Below, in pieces: positions 27,578-41,860 of a stretch of 64,000 nt of DNA. The stretch is from positions 48,425 to 112,424 of the forward strand of contig NZ_JABFOE010000014.1 of assembly GCF_013116745.1 (NCBI RefSeq), given 5' to 3'. This DNA comes from Arthrobacter sp. 260. GTDB lineage: Bacteria > Actinomycetota > Actinomycetes > Actinomycetales > Micrococcaceae. The notes under the pieces were generated by a model that searched no databases, was not told the DNA's origin, and worked only from the letters and a program-made list of their open reading frames with translations. A program made the position numbers and the translations under genes. Positions within the stretch are counted from its first letter, which is position 1. Every line of letters begins with the position of its first letter.

Positions 27578-28642
27578 TCAAGCCGGGTGGGCGTCGATGG
27601 GATGGCGCGAATCCCCGGGCGGTCGTCCAGGCTGCGGCGCTCGTCTTGGGGGAAAGATTCTGGCCAGGAGCCGATCGGATTCCGCCTGTGCCGGGACGTC
27701 GAAGGCTCCGCCCGTGATCAGCAACTCGTCGGCTCCGGAGGGCGCGAGCAGGTGCTGGATTTGGGTCCAAACCTCTGAGGCCGTGCCGTAGATCGATGTG
27801 GACAGGCTCTTTTCGACCGCTTCCTTTTCCCGGAGAGTCAGCTCGGCCCACTCAGTCGGACTCACGGGCGCCAAAGCAGCGAATTCGCCGGTGGTCCTGG
27901 AGCGGGCCAGCGCGAAGGCTTCGGGCAGAAGCAGTTCTCTCGCCGCCTGTCGGGTGGCGGCCACTGCTACGTTGGCGGAAACCATAATGTAGGGCCGCTC
28001 GAACCAGCGTGATGGACGGAACTGTGTGCGATACCTATCCAGCGCCGGGATTGTGCCGTTCTGATCCGTCCGGAACACGGCTGGCCCACCCAGCACCACA
28101 CCCAGGCCGGCACGGGCTGCAATATCGATTCCCGAACCGGTGGCCAACACGAATACCGGTGTAGCCGAATCGTTCCGTGGCCGGGCAGTGATGTCCGCGG
28201 CTCCGGACAGGTAAGCAAGCAGTTGGGCCAGATGGTCTTCAAATTCCTCCGCCTCCTGTTTCCCGGCGCGCAGCGCATCCCGGACGGCCGGGGTGAAACC
28301 GACAGATCGGCCCACGCCTAAGTCGATCCGCCCAGGATGCAGAGCCTCCAGTGTGGCCGCCTGTTCGGCCACCACGAGTGGTCGGTGGTTGGGAAGCATG
28401 ATGCCGCCTGAGCCCACCCGGATGGAGTGCGTCCGTGCGGCAACGGCGGCCATCAGCACGGCCGGAACGGAACCGGCAATGCCTGGCACCGCGTGATGCT
28501 CTGCGACCCAGAAACGGTGGTAACCCCACTCCTCGGCCCGCTGGGCCCGTTCCAGCACGCGGTTCAGGGCATCCGAAGCAGAAAACCCGTCCCGGGCATT
28601 GGCGCGGTCGAGAATGGAAATCCGAAGAAGGGGAAGGGCCAT
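27578..28642 (-). CDS. LLM-class flavin-dependent oxidoreductase
   Basis: A 354-residue luciferase-like monooxygenase fold protein of the single-domain LLM class. GYHRFWVAEHHAVPGIAGS and VGSGGIMLPNHRPLVVAEQ are the classic conserved blocks, and HPGRIDLGVGRSVGFTP follows. It probably uses reduced FMN or F420; the sequence does not settle which. The ATG at 28642 has AGGAG very close (one-base spacing), so initiation may be weak or a slightly later start may be used. The C-terminal tail is Pro/Arg-rich, perhaps extended past the ancestral stop. Confidence 0.85.
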   Translation of the reverse strand: MALPLLRISILDRANARDGFSASDALNRVLERAQRAEEWGYHRFWVAEHHAVPGIAGSVPAVLMAAVAARTHSIRVGSGGIMLPNHRPLVVAEQAATLEALHPGRIDLGVGRSVGFTPAVRDALRAGKQEAEEFEDHLAQLLAYLSGAADITARPRNDSATPVFVLATGSGIDIAARAGLGVVLGGPAVFRTDQNGTIPALDRYRTQFRPSRWFERPYIMVSANVAVAATRQAARELLLPEAFALARSRTTGEFAALAPVSPTEWAELTLREKEAVEKSLSTSIYGTASEVWTQIQHLLAPSGADELLITGGAFDVPAQAESDRLLARIFPPRRAPQPGRPPGDSRHPIDAHPA

Positions 28643-28782
28643 ACTCCTGGAACCACTCCGGGCAGAGAAGAATTCCGCTCGGGAACGCGGGCACGGAGTC
28701 CGGGTCCCCAAAGTCCTGGCACCGGGAGCACGTAGCGCACTGACGATAAATCGAGTCATCTGGAAGCACGCACCAGTGTGCT

Positions 28783-29010
28783 TCATTGATCGATAGTCGT
28801 CAATCCGAAAACCGTTCCAAGCGGGTGCTTGTCCACTCCGATAACGGATAGCTGATCCGGGACCCGGAGGCCAAGATCACGAGCTGCAAGGATTACACCG
28901 ATAGCCATCTCATCTGAAGCGCAGCATATTGCGGTGGGACGGTTCTGCGGGTCAGCCAGCAAGGACCTCGCTACGGCATATGCGCTGTTCACGGTGTAGT
29001 CGCTGATCAA
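28783..29010 (-). pseudogene. LacI-family regulator C-terminal remnant
   Basis: About 75 residues match the effector-domain end of a LacI-family regulator: VARSLLADPQNRPTAICCAS, DEMAIGVILAARDLGLRVP, LSVIGVDKHPLGTVFGLTTI. The frame stops just after the segment that normally continues to the C-terminal helix. Upstream the frame is interrupted by TAA and no HTH domain exists. It is therefore a fragment truncated at both ends, sitting next to the LLM gene. Confidence 0.75.
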
Positions 29011-29376
29011 TGACCACTCCGGCCTTTATTTGAGGTCTGCGAGTTCCATTGCCGATCGGTAGCCTGGCATTCGGGACTCGCGTGACCGTCAAACCTGCCC
29101 GCCGGACAACAGCACGATCTACCGGTAACTTCGCGTGGAGAGTCAGCGTCTGGGTCGTGTGGCCTCGTGCGCTCAAGACACCTTCGCCGGGTCCCTACTA
29201 ATCGCGGAAATGAGCCTTCTTGGCCCTTGGCCCCTTCGCGGTTTGACGACTTTAGGAGCTTCGTCCTAGGCAAGACAGGGCCCGGGCGGGCCGGAGCCCT
29301 GCGACGGACGGCACTAGATCCAACAGCCGGCCGCGCCAGCGGACGCCCGTGCTGGTCCTCGCACTAGGCTGGGCGG
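29011..29376. other. Gene-free stretch
   Basis: These 366 bp upstream of the LacI remnant may hold further eroded LacI sequence (for example the in-frame block RPEWSLISDYTV after a TAA), but nothing can be reconstructed. No RNA gene or strong hairpin was seen. Confidence 0.4.
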
Positions 29377-29559
29377 ATGAATAACACCAAAAGGGCAACC
29401 CTCATTTGGTCGCTGGGGGCAGTTATTTTCTCTCTCATCGGCGTGTACACCGCACTGACTTCCGACGGCGTTTGGTACCTGATCGGGTCCGCCGTCCTTC
29501 TCATTCTCGCCGGTGTTGTCTTTGCCTCAAAGGCAATTCTGACCCTCCGGGCAGCTTAG
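29377..29559 (+). CDS. Small two-helix membrane protein
   Basis: A 60-residue protein with two hydrophobic helices (LIWSLGAVIFSLIGVYTAL and WYLIGSAVLLILAGVVFASK) joined by a short polar turn TSDG. The basic N-terminus predicts cytoplasmic ends. The family is unknown. GGGCGG immediately before the ATG is a poor ribosome-binding site. The clean helix pair and compact stop suggest a real small protein, but it may be a remnant. Confidence 0.5.
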   Translation: MNNTKRATLIWSLGAVIFSLIGVYTALTSDGVWYLIGSAVLLILAGVVFASKAILTLRAA

Positions 29560-29964
29560 AATCCCGGCCCCCCCTAGTCGGGTGTTCCTGCGAGAGACGC
29601 CTCTGATCGTTGTCATGTTCTTCTCCTACGCGTTTCGGCCGGTGACCGTGCACGATCCGGAAAGTTGGTAGTTGTGACATATACCCGTCGGCGTCCTTGG
29701 AAGGGCGCACTTATCTTCAGCGGCGTGGTTCTGCTGGCGACGATCTCGGTGATGGTGTTCGTGCCAACGGAACGGCCTTGGCTGCGCGGCCGGCACGTCG
29801 ACGGTTGCTGCTGGTGTGGGAAGTCGTTTTCCCGTCGCTGCCCCGGGCGCGCTCATGCTGGTCGCCGTGGACCTGTCTATCGGCCGGCGGATGGCCGGCG
29901 ATCTGGGGGTGTCAGATTGTTTGTATAGGAGGGATGTAGCTGTCGGGGTGATTGGAGAATCATT
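29560..29964. other. Gene-free stretch
   Basis: These 405 bp contain a hydrophobic fragment (KGALIFSGVVLLATISVMVF, around 29700-29760, plus strand) in a frame that soon becomes Arg/Cys-rich and non-protein-like. It is possibly a remnant of a membrane protein. No other structure was seen. Confidence 0.35.
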
Positions 29965-30319
29965 GTGGCTATGACTGAACCCCGTGAAGTGCGTCCGGAG
30001 GAGTTGGAACGCAAGGCCGCGGCGGTGACGGAGCGAAATTCCGCGCCGGGGTCTGCGCGGAACTGGCCAACCGCTGTGTCAGGGATGTGCTGAAGAGAAA
30101 CATTCCGAGGGACGACAGGGCCGAATCCTCATCATTGAAAAGCTCAAAGCAAGCGGCTTCGCCGACGAAATGCTGCCGAAAAATGCAGCTGCCGCGATCG
30201 CGGAGCAGACCAGGTTTAGGTTCTCAGTCAACGACTTTACGAAGATGCGCCATCGGGACGGTGTCGGACCAAAGAAGGGCCACGGTCCATCGGCAGGGTA
30301 CGCCGACGGTGCACGATGA
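29965..30319 (+). pseudogene. Frameshifted gene of unknown function
   Basis: A well-placed GGAG (seven bases) precedes GTG-GCT-ATG at 29965, and the product begins MTEPREVRPEELERKAAAVT, but this frame stops at 30093. Protein-like sequence continues in a second frame (FRAGVCAELANRCVRDVLKR) and then in a third (ILIIEKLKASGFADEMLPKN, ending KMRHRDGVGPKKGHGP) to a TGA at 30317-30319. Joined through two frameshifts they make a plausible protein of about 115 residues that I cannot assign. The C-terminus is basic. It fits the general decay of this segment. Confidence 0.4.
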
Positions 30320-30720
30320 ATGTACAGCAAGGCACATAACAGCCACGTCTACACGCAGGCCTACATTGCCGCAATGATCCAGGAACTCCGCGACCCTGCC
30401 CGGCACGAAGCCGCCTTGGGAAAGGCTCCCGAGGTACCAGGTTCCACGCCTAGTCCGAAGCAACATCCTTTAGCCAAGCAGAAAAGTAGCTGCGACAAGG
30501 TTCGCCGGCGCACTTCCCTGCACTAACCCTGCTTCTGCTCGACGCTCTTCTGCCGTTGCTGAATGAAGGCGTGTTGGCCGCTCTGTCCCGCTATGGTTTC
30601 CCCAGTCATCAAGGATCCGGAGCGCCGCTCGATCGCTCGGAGGGCTGATCCCGATGGTGTTGACGTCGTGGAGTCTTCCTTTCAACTGGAAGACCCGACT
30701 GTCAACAACCTCCGTCAGTT
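30320..30720. other. Gene-free stretch
   Basis: These 400 bp have only a short unassigned frame (SHVYTQAYIAAMIQELRDPA near 30335-30400, plus strand), which might belong to a further broken gene. No hairpins or repeats of note. Confidence 0.35.
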
Positions 30721-30966
30721 CTATACCTGGCGCCGGTGCATCCGGAGTGCGAGGTGGATGCCGATGAAGGCCGCAACTCCCATGGTGCCGGCGAGTATCA
30801 GGAGGGTCTCCCCCGTGAAGAACCCAACGGCGGCGACAATGACGCTCGCGACCGCGGCGAGGGGCTGACGGTACGTCTCGAGATGGCCGAGAGGCAGCCT
30901 CTCGCTGATCACGCCCATCAGGAAGAATCCGGCGCTGCTCAGCGCGAGGGCGATGATGCCCGCCAT
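30721..30966 (-). CDS. Small membrane protein
   Basis: An 81-residue protein from ATG 30966, with about three hydrophobic stretches (AGIIALALSSAGFFLMGVIS, PLAAVASVIVAAVGFF, LLILAGTMGVAAFIGIHLAL) and a basic C-terminus. The longer frame to 31068 would read through a strong hairpin and is rejected. No clear ribosome-binding site is visible, and the family is unknown. The composition is typical of a membrane protein, so it is either a real small gene or the 3' part of a decayed one. Confidence 0.45.
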   Translation of the reverse strand: MAGIIALALSSAGFFLMGVISERLPLGHLETYRQPLAAVASVIVAAVGFFTGETLLILAGTMGVAAFIGIHLALRMHRRQV

Positions 30967-31014
30967 AATCAACGTCCGATCGGCGTTGACGTCGCCGAAG
31001 ACGATTCTTAAACG

Positions 31015-31051
31015 CGAACAGTGGGCAGAATGGGGATCTGCCCACTGTTCG
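31015..31051 (-). terminator. Perfect 15-bp hairpin after the alkene reductase gene
   Basis: CGAACAGTGGGCAGA (31015-31029) and its exact complement (31037-31051) enclose a seven-base loop, 48 bp after the stop of the alkene reductase gene. On the minus strand the hairpin is followed by a short T run (GCGTTTAAG). It is a probable intrinsic terminator. Confidence 0.65.
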
Positions 31052-31098
31052 TGGCTGCGACTGGACATGTCCAGCCGTTAGGTTGCTGCTGCCTGGCG

Positions 31099-32169
31099 CT
31101 AGTTCTGGTAGGCCGGGTAGTCCGTGTAGCCCTTGGCGCCGTCGCTGTAGAAGGTAGCGGCGTCCGGCTCATTGACCGGCAGCCCTTCGCTCCAGCGGCG
31201 GACCAGGTCCGGGTTGGCGATCGCCGGGCGTCCGACGACGACGGCGTCAGCGTGGCCGTCCGCAACAATCGCCACGGCCTGCTCGCGAGTCGTAACCACT
31301 CCGAAGCCGGTATTCAGCAGGAAGGTTCCGTCGAATCGGGCGCGCAGGTCCTGGACCAGTTCGCTCGTGGGCTCCTTGTGGAGGACGCTCAGGTACGCCA
31401 AATTCAGCGGTGTCAATGCGTCCACCAAGTGGCCGTAGGTCTCGCGGACATCGGCCGCGTCCAGTTCGAGCGCATCTTGAATGTTGTGCTCCGGGGAGAT
31501 ACGGATGCCCACGCGGTCGGCGCCGACGGCGGCCACTACGGCTTTGACAAGCTTGATGACAAAACGAACGCGGTTCGCGGGCGAGCCGCCGTAGATGTCG
31601 TCGCGCTGGTTGGAAGCCGGCGAAAGAAATTCGTGGAGCAGATAGCCGTTGGCGGAGTGCATCTCAACGCCGTCGAACCCTGCACCGATGGCGTTCAGGG
31701 ATGCCTGGACGAACTCCTGGACGATGCCCGGCAGTTCTTCGGTGGTCAGGGCGTGCGGCACCGGCAGGGGTTTTTTGCCCTCGTGGGTATGGGTTGCACC
31801 ATCGATTGCGATGGCACTGGGCGCAACGACCTCATAACCGCCGGTGGTGTCCTCGTGGGTAACCCGGCCTGCGTGCATCACCTGGGCGAAGATCCTGCCG
31901 CCCTCGGCGTGGACGGCGGAGGTGACCTTGGCCCAGCCCTTGAGCTGCTCCTCGGTCACGAGGCCCGGCTGGCCCGGGAAGCCCTGGCCGGCGTGGCTGG
32001 GGTAGGTTCCCTCACTGACGATGAGGCCGAGCGAAGCGCGCTGACGGTAGTACTCGACGACCAGCGGGCCCGGGATTCCGTCTTTGCCGGAGCGTACTCG
32101 GGTCAGCGGGGCCATCACAAGGCGGTTGGGCAGTTCGAGCTCGCCCAGAGTCATAGGGGAAAACAGCAT
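31099..32169 (-). CDS. Alkene reductase, Old Yellow Enzyme family
   Basis: A 356-residue FMN-dependent ene-reductase of the OYE/NemA type. It begins MLFSPMTLGELELPNRLVMA, has the FMN/substrate His pair region QVMHAGRVTH, and the conserved VEMHSANGYLLHEFLSP block near the middle. It reduces activated C=C bonds or nitro compounds with NAD(P)H. GAAAGGA lies upstream of the ATG. It is monocistronic, ending at a strong hairpin. Length is normal for the family. Confidence 0.92.
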   Translation of the reverse strand: MLFSPMTLGELELPNRLVMAPLTRVRSGKDGIPGPLVVEYYRQRASLGLIVSEGTYPSHAGQGFPGQPGLVTEEQLKGWAKVTSAVHAEGGRIFAQVMHAGRVTHEDTTGGYEVVAPSAIAIDGATHTHEGKKPLPVPHALTTEELPGIVQEFVQASLNAIGAGFDGVEMHSANGYLLHEFLSPASNQRDDIYGGSPANRVRFVIKLVKAVVAAVGADRVGIRISPEHNIQDALELDAADVRETYGHLVDALTPLNLAYLSVLHKEPTSELVQDLRARFDGTFLLNTGFGVVTTREQAVAIVADGHADAVVVGRPAIANPDLVRRWSEGLPVNEPDAATFYSDGAKGYTDYPAYQN

Positions 32170-32294
32170 GCGCAGTTCCTTTCAAGGGATAGGTTTCATC
32201 ACCTGCAACTGCAAGGCGGCTGCCACTATTCCATCTGCGCTGCGGATCACTAGGGATGCCTTCTCGAGCCACTACTCCCACAAAGGATTAGGGC

Positions 32295-32440
32295 GTACAG
32301 AACCCTCGCATGCGCGAGAGCTTGGAGGTACTCGACGGACTCCTGACCGCCCAGAAAAACCCGACGGCGCAACGCGACGGCATCCACTTCCAAGGCCAGC
32401 CCTACCTCGCACCGGCGTCACCGTGGCAGATTCCGATGGT
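32295..32440 (+). pseudogene. Luciferase-like (LLM) oxidoreductase fragment
   Basis: A short plus-strand stretch encodes RESLEVLDGLLTAQ, then GIHFQGQPYLAPASPWQIPM, which matches the internal region of LLM-class flavin/F420 oxidoreductases around the 'VLDGLLTG...F.G..Y' segment. The frame loses similarity after about 32440, and there is no N-terminal domain upstream. It is a both-end-truncated remnant. Confidence 0.55.
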
Positions 32441-32859
32441 CTGTTCTTTCCTTACTGCGTGCCGTCCCCGATCAGGTCTTCCGCTTGACTCACGGGTTCC
32501 GCGCGGCCAAGCCACAGTCGTCTGCGGCCACTGCTGGCTCGCAGACCAAACCCTCGCTGCAGCCGCTACCACATCATGATGATCGATCGTCTGATCGGAG
32601 CATTGCAACGTGCTTGGCCTGAGGTGGCTCCTCCGAATCGTAGTAGTCGACGAAAATATTCTCACCAAAGTCATGTACCTTCACCACCACTCCCCCATGA
32701 AGTAGTAAGAAAGCCCACCAAGGGCTTCAGAAGAAAAAGGAGGCCGACCGCCACAGGAAAACTGCAACCCACCCACCGAAACCGGCACACCGGGTGCACA
32801 CGACGCGCCGGTTTGTGCACAGTCAGAGAGCGAAACAGCCTCTGACAAGGGGTAACGTG
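32441..32859. other. Gene-free stretch before the tRNA
   Basis: These 420 bp between the LLM remnant and tRNA-Leu have no supported gene and a lower GC content around 32640-32720. I looked for an integrase or an att-like duplicate of the tRNA 3' end and could not identify one by eye. Confidence 0.4.
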
Positions 32860-32941
32860 TGCCCGAAGTGGGACTTGAACCCACACATCTTTCGATACTG
32901 CATTTTGAGTGCAGCGCGTCTGCCAATTCCGCCATTCGGGC
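32860..32941 (-). tRNA. tRNA-Leu (anticodon CAA)
   Basis: Minus-strand cloverleaf of 82 nt. The acceptor stem GCCCGAA pairs with TTCGGGC, the D-arm is GGCGGAATTGGCAGACGC, and the anticodon stem CTGCA/TGCAG holds loop CTCAAAA with anticodon CAA. A short variable arm (TATCGAAAGATGT) and a TTCAAGT T-loop flanked by GTGGG/CCCAC follow. The long variable arm and the GG-A of the D-loop fit class II Leu tRNA. CCA is not encoded; the discriminator is A. It decodes UUG. Confidence 0.95.
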
Positions 32942-33135
32942 TAACGTGCGCTCCGACCAAAAACCGACTCAAGACCCAGGCTCAGGATCCGGGACAGACC
33001 CGATCAAAGCTAGATGAAGTACTCAAGTCATCGTCAGTGCGCGAAACTACTCTACATGCCGATAGGCTGTTTCAGTGAACCGGCAACGGGTGCTGCCCGG
33101 CCGGGCAAATGATGGAATTGAACAAGGAGCCTGCT

Positions 33136-33738
33136 GTGTCTGAATCCAACGAGCCAACCGTCTCGGGTGTTGCGCGGCGCGTGATTGTTGCCGAGGATGA
33201 GACCCTCATCCGCCTGGACATTGTGGAGATTCTCCGCGGCGAAGGGTACGACGTCGTCGCCGAAGCTGACAACGGCGAGAAGGCCGTCCAGCTCGCCAAG
33301 GAGCACAAGCCCGATCTGGTCCTGATGGACGTCAAGATGCCCGTCATGGACGGCATCACCGCGGCAGAACAGATCGTTAAGGCACGTATCGCCCCCGTCG
33401 TCCTGCTGACCGCTTTCAGCCAGAAAGAGCTGGTGGAACGAGCCCGCGACGCCGGCGCCATGGCGTACGTCGTCAAACCGTTCACCCCCGCTGACCTGAT
33501 CCCGGCCATCGAGATTGCCCTCTCCCGCCACGAGGAGATCAAGGCCCTGGAACACGAGGTCTCGGATCTGCAGGAACAGTTCGCCACCCGCAAGCTCGTG
33601 GAACGCGCGAAGAGCCTGCTCACCACCAAGATGGGCCTCACTGAGCCCGAGGCCTTCCGCTGGATCCAGAAGACCTCGATGGACCGCCGCCTCAGCATGC
33701 GCGAGGTTGCCGAGACCATCATCAACCAGGTCAACTAG
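33136..33738 (+). CDS. pdtaR: ANTAR-domain response regulator (PdtaR-like)
   Basis: A 200-residue two-component regulator. The receiver domain has the acidic pair Glu20-Asp21 (VAEDE), phospho-acceptor Asp65 (LVLMDVKMP), Thr92 (LLTAF) and Lys114 (VVKPF). A linker helix and a C-terminal ANTAR domain (LVERAKSLLTTKMGLTEPEA) bind stem-loop RNA to affect termination. GTG 33136 is the start: AAGGAG lies six to seven bases upstream, whereas the longer frame to 33109 has none. In Mycobacterium PdtaR pairs with the histidine kinase PdtaS, which is not in this window. It is convergent with pyk, sharing a strong hairpin. Confidence 0.9.
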   Translation: MSESNEPTVSGVARRVIVAEDETLIRLDIVEILRGEGYDVVAEADNGEKAVQLAKEHKPDLVLMDVKMPVMDGITAAEQIVKARIAPVVLLTAFSQKELVERARDAGAMAYVVKPFTPADLIPAIEIALSRHEEIKALEHEVSDLQEQFATRKLVERAKSLLTTKMGLTEPEAFRWIQKTSMDRRLSMREVAETIINQVN

Positions 33739-33770
33739 CTGCCACTTCGAACAACACACGCTGAACAGAG

Positions 33771-33808
33771 AGAAGGTCCCCGCCGGTGAAAACCGGCGGG
33801 GACCTTCT
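33771..33808. terminator. Bidirectional intrinsic terminator hairpin
   Basis: A perfect 17-bp stem (33771-33787 with 33792-33808) closed by a GAAA tetraloop on the plus strand lies between the convergent response-regulator and pyk genes. It is GC-rich but the T-tracts are weak on both sides. It is well placed to end both transcripts. Confidence 0.8.
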
Positions 33809-33821
33809 CGCGTCTAAAGGG

Positions 33822-35315
33822 TTACTTGTGCTTGTTCTTGACCGGCCACGGGCCGACCTTCTCCTTGTTGGGGGTGTAGCCGTCAGGCAGCTGACCCGCG
33901 TCGGCGATGTCGCCGACTTTGTGCACCTTGATTGAGTTCGTGGACCCGGCCTGTCCGGGAGGCGAACCGGCAGCAATGACCACCAGGTCATCGGGCTCCA
34001 CGAGACCCTGCTCGAACAGCACCCGGTCCACCTGTGCGGTCATTTGGTCGGTGTGCTCAACGAACGGCACCAACATGGGCTGCACGCCCCAGATCATCGC
34101 CATCGTGTTCAGCGTCGACTGCACAGGGGTGAAGGCAAAGACCGGCTTGCTCGGGCGCAGACGTGACAGACGCCGCGCCGAGTCACCCGACTGAGTGAAG
34201 GTACAGATGTAACGGGCATCCAGCTGGTCCGCAATCTCCACCGCAGCGCGGGTGATCGCGCCACCGCGGGTCCGTGGCTTGCTGCCCAGCGGCGGCACCC
34301 GGTCCAGTCCGTGCTTCTCGGTGGACTCGATGATATTCGCCATCGTCTGCACGGTTTCCATGGGGTACTTGCCCACACTGGTTTCGCCGGAGAGCATGAC
34401 GGCGTCAGCACCATCCAGCACTGCGTTGGCACAGTCAGAGGCCTCAGCGCGGGTGGGGCGGGGGTTGTCGATCATCGACTCCAGCACCTGGGTGGCGACG
34501 ATGACCGGCTTGGCCCAGCGACGGGCCAATTCGATGGCACGCTTCTGCACAATGGGAACCTCTTCGAGCGGCAACTCCACGCCCAGGTCACCACGGGCCA
34601 CCATGATGGCGTCGAACGCGTCGATGATCTCCTCGATCGCGTCCACAGCCTGGGGCTTCTCGATCTTCGCGATGACCGGTACCCGGCGTCCCTCCTCGTC
34701 CATGATCTCGTGGACGCGGACGACGTCGGACGCGTTCCGCACGAAGGACAGCGCCACCATGTCGACGCCGCGCTGGATGGCCCACCGCAGGTCGGCCTCG
34801 TCCTTGTCGCTCATCGCTGGCACACTCACGGCGACGCCGGGCAGGTTGATGCCCTTGTTGTTCGACACCGCTCCCCCCACGGTCACCACAGCGACAACCT
34901 TCGTGTCGTCAACGGCGGTGGCCCGGAGGGCGACCTTGCCGTCGTCGATCAGCAGGGAATCGCCCACGTTGACGTCCTGGGGCAGTCCCAGGTGGGTGGT
35001 GGAGCAGATCTCCTGGGTGCCTTCGACATCCTCGGTGGTGATGGTGAAGGTGTCGCCGGGGGCCAGCACATGCGGGCCGTCCACGAATCGACCAAGGCGG
35101 ATTTTGGGACCCTGCAGGTCCGCGAAGATCGCGACCGGGCGGCCCAGTTCTTCCGATGCCTGCCGTACGTACTCGTAGGTCTGGTTGTGCACCGTGTGAT
35201 CGCCGTGGCTCATGTTCATCCGGGCAACGTCCACACCGGCCTCCAACACCGCCACGGTGTTCTCATAGCTTGCGATTGCAGGGCCGAATGTTGCAACGAT
35301 TTTTGCGCGTCTCAT
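33822..35315 (-). CDS. pyk: Pyruvate kinase
   Basis: A 497-residue glycolytic enzyme that converts phosphoenolpyruvate and ADP to pyruvate and ATP. MRRAKIVATFGPA is the usual N-terminus. ARMNMSHGDH and the metal/active-site block VMVARGDLGVELPLEEVP are present, as is the C-terminal allosteric domain with TQSGDSARRLSRLRP. Length is normal. AGG lies just upstream of the ATG. It is the last gene of the minus-strand series after gltD, with a gap of about 70 bp. Confidence 0.97.
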   Translation of the reverse strand: MRRAKIVATFGPAIASYENTVAVLEAGVDVARMNMSHGDHTVHNQTYEYVRQASEELGRPVAIFADLQGPKIRLGRFVDGPHVLAPGDTFTITTEDVEGTQEICSTTHLGLPQDVNVGDSLLIDDGKVALRATAVDDTKVVAVVTVGGAVSNNKGINLPGVAVSVPAMSDKDEADLRWAIQRGVDMVALSFVRNASDVVRVHEIMDEEGRRVPVIAKIEKPQAVDAIEEIIDAFDAIMVARGDLGVELPLEEVPIVQKRAIELARRWAKPVIVATQVLESMIDNPRPTRAEASDCANAVLDGADAVMLSGETSVGKYPMETVQTMANIIESTEKHGLDRVPPLGSKPRTRGGAITRAAVEIADQLDARYICTFTQSGDSARRLSRLRPSKPVFAFTPVQSTLNTMAMIWGVQPMLVPFVEHTDQMTAQVDRVLFEQGLVEPDDLVVIAAGSPPGQAGSTNSIKVHKVGDIADAGQLPDGYTPNKEKVGPWPVKNKHK

Positions 35316-35385
35316 GAAACCTAGCCTAGTCGTGTTGTTGGAGGTGTTGTGGGGTGCGCGGTGACCTTTCCGCGACGTGGTGCAC

Positions 35386-41587
<6,202 letters not shown>

Positions 41588-41860
41588 AGGTAGTGTCCTT
41601 CCCCCAGAATGGAGCGTCGGGAGGGGACGGCCTTGGCCCCAGGTCTGCAGCCCGAGTGGGCTGCTCACTAAACGAACTTGTTAGCAGAATTCTATGGCGT
41701 GACTGATGCTTCCCGGGAGGTTCCCGGAACAACGATTGCAGAACAACTGGGCACCTGAGGTGCCCGCCATATCCGGTGCGCCTGGAGAGGGGTGTTCCGC
41801 CGGGGCGCCGGGGCCACGTCACTGTGGCGGTGTGTCCAGTGTGGGCGGTGGCCCTGGACG

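Noticed and set aside
32441..32859. Genomic island attachment site beside tRNA-Leu
   Set aside because: No integrase and no repeated tRNA 3' end were found by eye, so an att site cannot be claimed.
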